DNA of 34,612 nt. Origin: Dehalococcoidales bacterium. Its GTDB lineage: Bacteria; Chloroflexota; Dehalococcoidia; Dehalococcoidales; Fen-1064. The position numbers and the translations under genes are program-made. The DNA lies in the NCBI GenBank assembly GCA_028712845.1, contig JAQTPO010000002.1:1-34612 (forward strand), in the 5' to 3' direction. The notes beneath the pieces were generated by a model. The model searched no databases. It was not told the DNA's origin and saw only the letters and a list, made by a program, of their open reading frames with translations. Positions within the stretch are counted from its first letter, which is position 1, and every line of letters begins with the position of its first letter. This document shows positions 32,134 through 34,612 of this stretch, piece by piece.

Positions 32134-34347
32134 ATGGCAAAAAAAGGAAGAGGTTCGGGGGGGAAAGGCAGGGGAAAATCACACTGGGACTGGTTGTTCT
32201 ATGGCGCCCTGCTCCTCTTAGCAGCGCTGGCAGTTTGGGCAATTATCCAGTATGACGTATGGTCAGAGGTTACAACCTGGTTCACAGATGTTGCGAGCAA
32301 TATCTGGGAAACAGTCGGCTGGGGTTTACTCCTCATTGCGCTGGCAATTGTGACATTGATTGTCTTGATACGATTGAAAAAAGTCTTATCTCTATTCAGA
32401 CACGGAATGACATGGCTGGGCGCTATCGCCCTCGTTTTCGCCGCCTGGGGCATACTGGCATTTTTTGATGCAGGCGGCACCTTCGGTATGGGAATCATCG
32501 GGGATAAGAATTTCGCGGGCGCAATGATAATATTCGCTTTTCTCCTGATGAGTGTGCTCCTTATCAAACCGCTATGGGTTGTTTATTTCGTGAAATTGGT
32601 GGTAAGAAGCATCATTAACGCCCGCATTAGAGCGCGGCAGAGAGCGGCGATGAAACCCATTGTCTATAAGAAAGTCCCTATACCACCCGGGGATACCAAT
32701 CTTGTCAAACCACTTGAAGCCGAAACATCCTCGCCCAAAGAAAGCAAGACCGCTGCAAAAGAAAAGGAGACTCCCTCCGCTCCGGCACAAAAAGGCTTGC
32801 GACAGATAGCGCAGGATGTCTGGAAGAAATATGGACAGTCTTCCGCTGCCAAAGAAGTCGATGGCTGGAAATTACCACCCATCGATATTCTGGATGACAT
32901 CACGGAAAAAGAAGCCGGACAAGCCGATAACGTGCAGAGGGCGCGAAAGATTGAAGAAGCCCTTAAGAGCTATGGCGTGGAAGCTAAAGTCGTGCAAATC
33001 AATGCAGGTCCTACCGTAACCCAGTTCGGTGTTGAGCCGGGCTGGGACATTAGAACGAGAGAGGTTAAAGAACGTGACAAGGAAGGCTCTATCCAGACCA
33101 GACTGGAAGAAATCTCCCGCACCAGAGTTAAAGTGGACAGAATCACGTCGCTGGGTAATGACCTGGCGCTCGCGCTGGCGGCATCCAGCATCCGAATCGA
33201 AGCGCCTGTGCCTGGCAAAGCAATTATCGGCATCGAAGTGCCGAATACTATCTCCAGCGCCGTCAGTTTACGCGGGGTAATCGAGACAACCGTTTTCCAG
33301 AAGCTTGCCACCAAATCCAAACTATCAGTTGCGCTGGGGAAAGGAGCCGGCGGAGAAGCCGGCGCCGCCGACCTGGCGAAAATGCCCCACCTGCTCATCG
33401 CCGGCGCTACCGGTAGCGGTAAAACCGTCTGTCTCAATGCCATCATTGCCTGCCTGTTAATGCAGAACACGCCTGACGAGCTCCGCTTTATCATGATTGA
33501 CCCCAAAAGGGTAGAACTAACGCCTTATAACAGTATCCCGCAACTGGCAGTGCCGGTCATCGTCAATGCCGAGAAAGCAATTGAAGCCCTGCGCTGGTTG
33601 AACCAGGAAATGGATAACCGCTACCAGCAACTTGCCCGAGCCGGTGTACGGAATATCGAAGGCTATAACAAAAATCGAACTGGTAAGGATAAAATGCCGT
33701 ACCTGATTCTCGTGATTGACGAACTGGCTGACCTGATGATGGCTGGCTTCGATGAGGTAGAGCATATCCTGTGTCGTCTCGCCCAACTGGCACGCGCCAT
33801 CGGCATTCACCTCATTGTGGCCACTCAGCGTCCGTCCGTGGATGTGGTTACGGGTCTCATTAAAGCCAACTTCCCCACCCGCCTCAGTTTTGCGGTTACT
33901 TCTCAGGTTGACTCACGCACCATCCTGGACTCGGTCGGTGCGGAAAAATTACTCGGTAAGGGCGATATGCTCTATATGCCTACCGATGCCGCCAAACCGA
34001 AACGTCTGCAAGGGTGTTTTGTCGCCGATGCTGAAATAGAAAGACTGGTCTATTTCTGGAGCAGCCAGCAGGTGGAAGAAGTAGCACCCCTCAAAATTGA
34101 GGCTTTACCAGCCAGTTCTATCTCCGTCACTCATGAACCGCCCCGAGATGCATTGCTGATAGAGGCAAGGAAAATAGCTGAAGAACACGGTGGACAGATT
34201 TCTACGTCTTTCTTGCAGAGACGATTGCAAATTGGCTACCCCAGAGCAGCGCGTCTCAAGGAATTGCTGGACGAAGAACTGGCTAAAGAAGGAAAGCAAA
34301 ACCCACCGCCACCATTATCACATGAAGAACCACCAGCACAACAATAG
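32134..34347 (+). CDS. ftsK: DNA translocase FtsK/SpoIIIE
   Basis: 737 residues. Septal DNA pump that clears the chromosome from the division site. A basic N-terminus is followed by four membrane helices (about 19-38, 60-80, 92-112, 126-150), a Lys/Pro/Glu-rich linker (180-240), the alpha/beta motor with Walker A 'GATGSGKT' (424-431) and Walker B 'LILVIDELADLM' (524-535), 'ATQRPSVDVVTG', and a gamma winged-helix that should read KOPS-like sites ('GGQISTSFLQRRLQIGYPRAARL'). Compared with FtsK elsewhere, about 26 charged residues are inserted at 305-331 in the alpha domain. AAGG ribosome site. Last gene of the RNase J unit. Confidence 0.95.
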   Translation: MAKKGRGSGGKGRGKSHWDWLFYGALLLLAALAVWAIIQYDVWSEVTTWFTDVASNIWETVGWGLLLIALAIVTLIVLIRLKKVLSLFRHGMTWLGAIALVFAAWGILAFFDAGGTFGMGIIGDKNFAGAMIIFAFLLMSVLLIKPLWVVYFVKLVVRSIINARIRARQRAAMKPIVYKKVPIPPGDTNLVKPLEAETSSPKESKTAAKEKETPSAPAQKGLRQIAQDVWKKYGQSSAAKEVDGWKLPPIDILDDITEKEAGQADNVQRARKIEEALKSYGVEAKVVQINAGPTVTQFGVEPGWDIRTREVKERDKEGSIQTRLEEISRTRVKVDRITSLGNDLALALAASSIRIEAPVPGKAIIGIEVPNTISSAVSLRGVIETTVFQKLATKSKLSVALGKGAGGEAGAADLAKMPHLLIAGATGSGKTVCLNAIIACLLMQNTPDELRFIMIDPKRVELTPYNSIPQLAVPVIVNAEKAIEALRWLNQEMDNRYQQLARAGVRNIEGYNKNRTGKDKMPYLILVIDELADLMMAGFDEVEHILCRLAQLARAIGIHLIVATQRPSVDVVTGLIKANFPTRLSFAVTSQVDSRTILDSVGAEKLLGKGDMLYMPTDAAKPKRLQGCFVADAEIERLVYFWSSQQVEEVAPLKIEALPASSISVTHEPPRDALLIEARKIAEEHGGQISTSFLQRRLQIGYPRAARLKELLDEELAKEGKQNPPPPLSHEEPPAQQ

Positions 34348-34612
34348 GTTTCTTTAATCCCACACACCCATCGGGATGTTCTTTAAACCACGATGGATTA
34401 TTGAGAATATTCCTTATTACTACTTCACTTGTTTCCATAACAAGAATACTTATCATTCCTCTGCTTTTCATTGTTTCCCATTCTCGAATTATATCTTATA
34501 AACTATTCCTTTTGTCATAATCCATTACTAAAGTACTTTGCTTAATTATTAGGGAATCTCTGAACAAGTTCCCTTTCGGTGAGATATAATTGAGATAACA
34601 ATCATACGAAGG
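34348..34612. other. Intergenic, 265 bases, promoter-like end of window
   Basis: No supported gene. A weak ATCCC...GGGAT inverted repeat (34357-34377) follows ftsK and could end its transcript. Near the window edge a consensus TATAAT (34585-34590) is followed by a GAAGG at the last bases. This looks like the promoter and ribosome site of a plus-strand gene beginning just outside the window. Confidence 0.4.

Noticed and set aside
34283..34471. 62-codon minus-strand frame after ftsK
   Set aside because: Its end lies antisense to the ftsK C-terminus, its composition is not protein-like and no ribosome site was seen.

Overview
The window looks like a chromosomal segment of an anaerobic bacterium, most probably a Chloroflexota of the class Dehalococcoidia. 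This is an inference from three things: the Chloroflexota-like long SecA and FtsK, the sucC / small Fe-S protein / sucD block, and intergenic repeats of the 'TGTCATTCTGAG...GAAGAATCT' and 'GTCATTCCTGCG...GCAGGAA' kind. No rRNA or tRNA gene is visible, so the placement is not proven.

Layout. (1) 3-1620 (+): a CoA-ligase operon, made of the C-terminal part of a succinyl-CoA-synthetase-like beta subunit, a 97-residue seven-cysteine protein and an alpha subunit with its phospho-histidine. (2) 1863-3719 (-): an LsrF-like class I aldolase followed by a zinc alcohol dehydrogenase. (3) 4051-6036 (-): a secreted, membrane-anchored protein with six Ig/IPT-like repeats. (4) 6209-8668 (+): two tandem tubulin/FtsZ-superfamily GTPases that read like archaeal CetZ. 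They converge on a minus-strand pair of coiled-coil proteins (8733-11756), one built from about 26 uninterrupted 25-residue repeats. (5) 11966-12973 (-): a transposase relic and an AbiJ/HEPN-like protein. (6) 13350-16628: an eight-helix membrane protein and a V4R-domain sensor (+), overlapped tail to tail by a DUF2254-like membrane protein (-). (7) 16761-22559: two nitronate-monooxygenase-like flavoproteins, a fusion of a geranylgeranyl-reductase-like flavoprotein with a type II NADH dehydrogenase, and a lipoprotein. (8) 22656-34347: housekeeping genes. On the minus strand these are glyA, prs, secA, a stand-alone PolX-type helix-hairpin-helix protein and an unknown protein; on the plus strand, a family 4 uracil-DNA glycosylase, a 95-residue unknown, RNase J and FtsK.

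How the genes may work together. The best candidate for an undescribed system is 4051-11756. Two CetZ-like GTPases keep the GTP signature and the T7-loop aspartates, and both end in the same short 'PSL' tail, which resembles the FtsZ C-terminal peptide. Beside them lie two long helical proteins that could be filaments, spacers or scaffolds, and a divergently transcribed surface protein. I infer a cell-shape or surface-organising cytoskeletal module; only the sequence features are seen, the joint function is not. A second candidate is the membrane/V4R/DUF2254 cluster, which looks like a ligand-sensing signalling unit.
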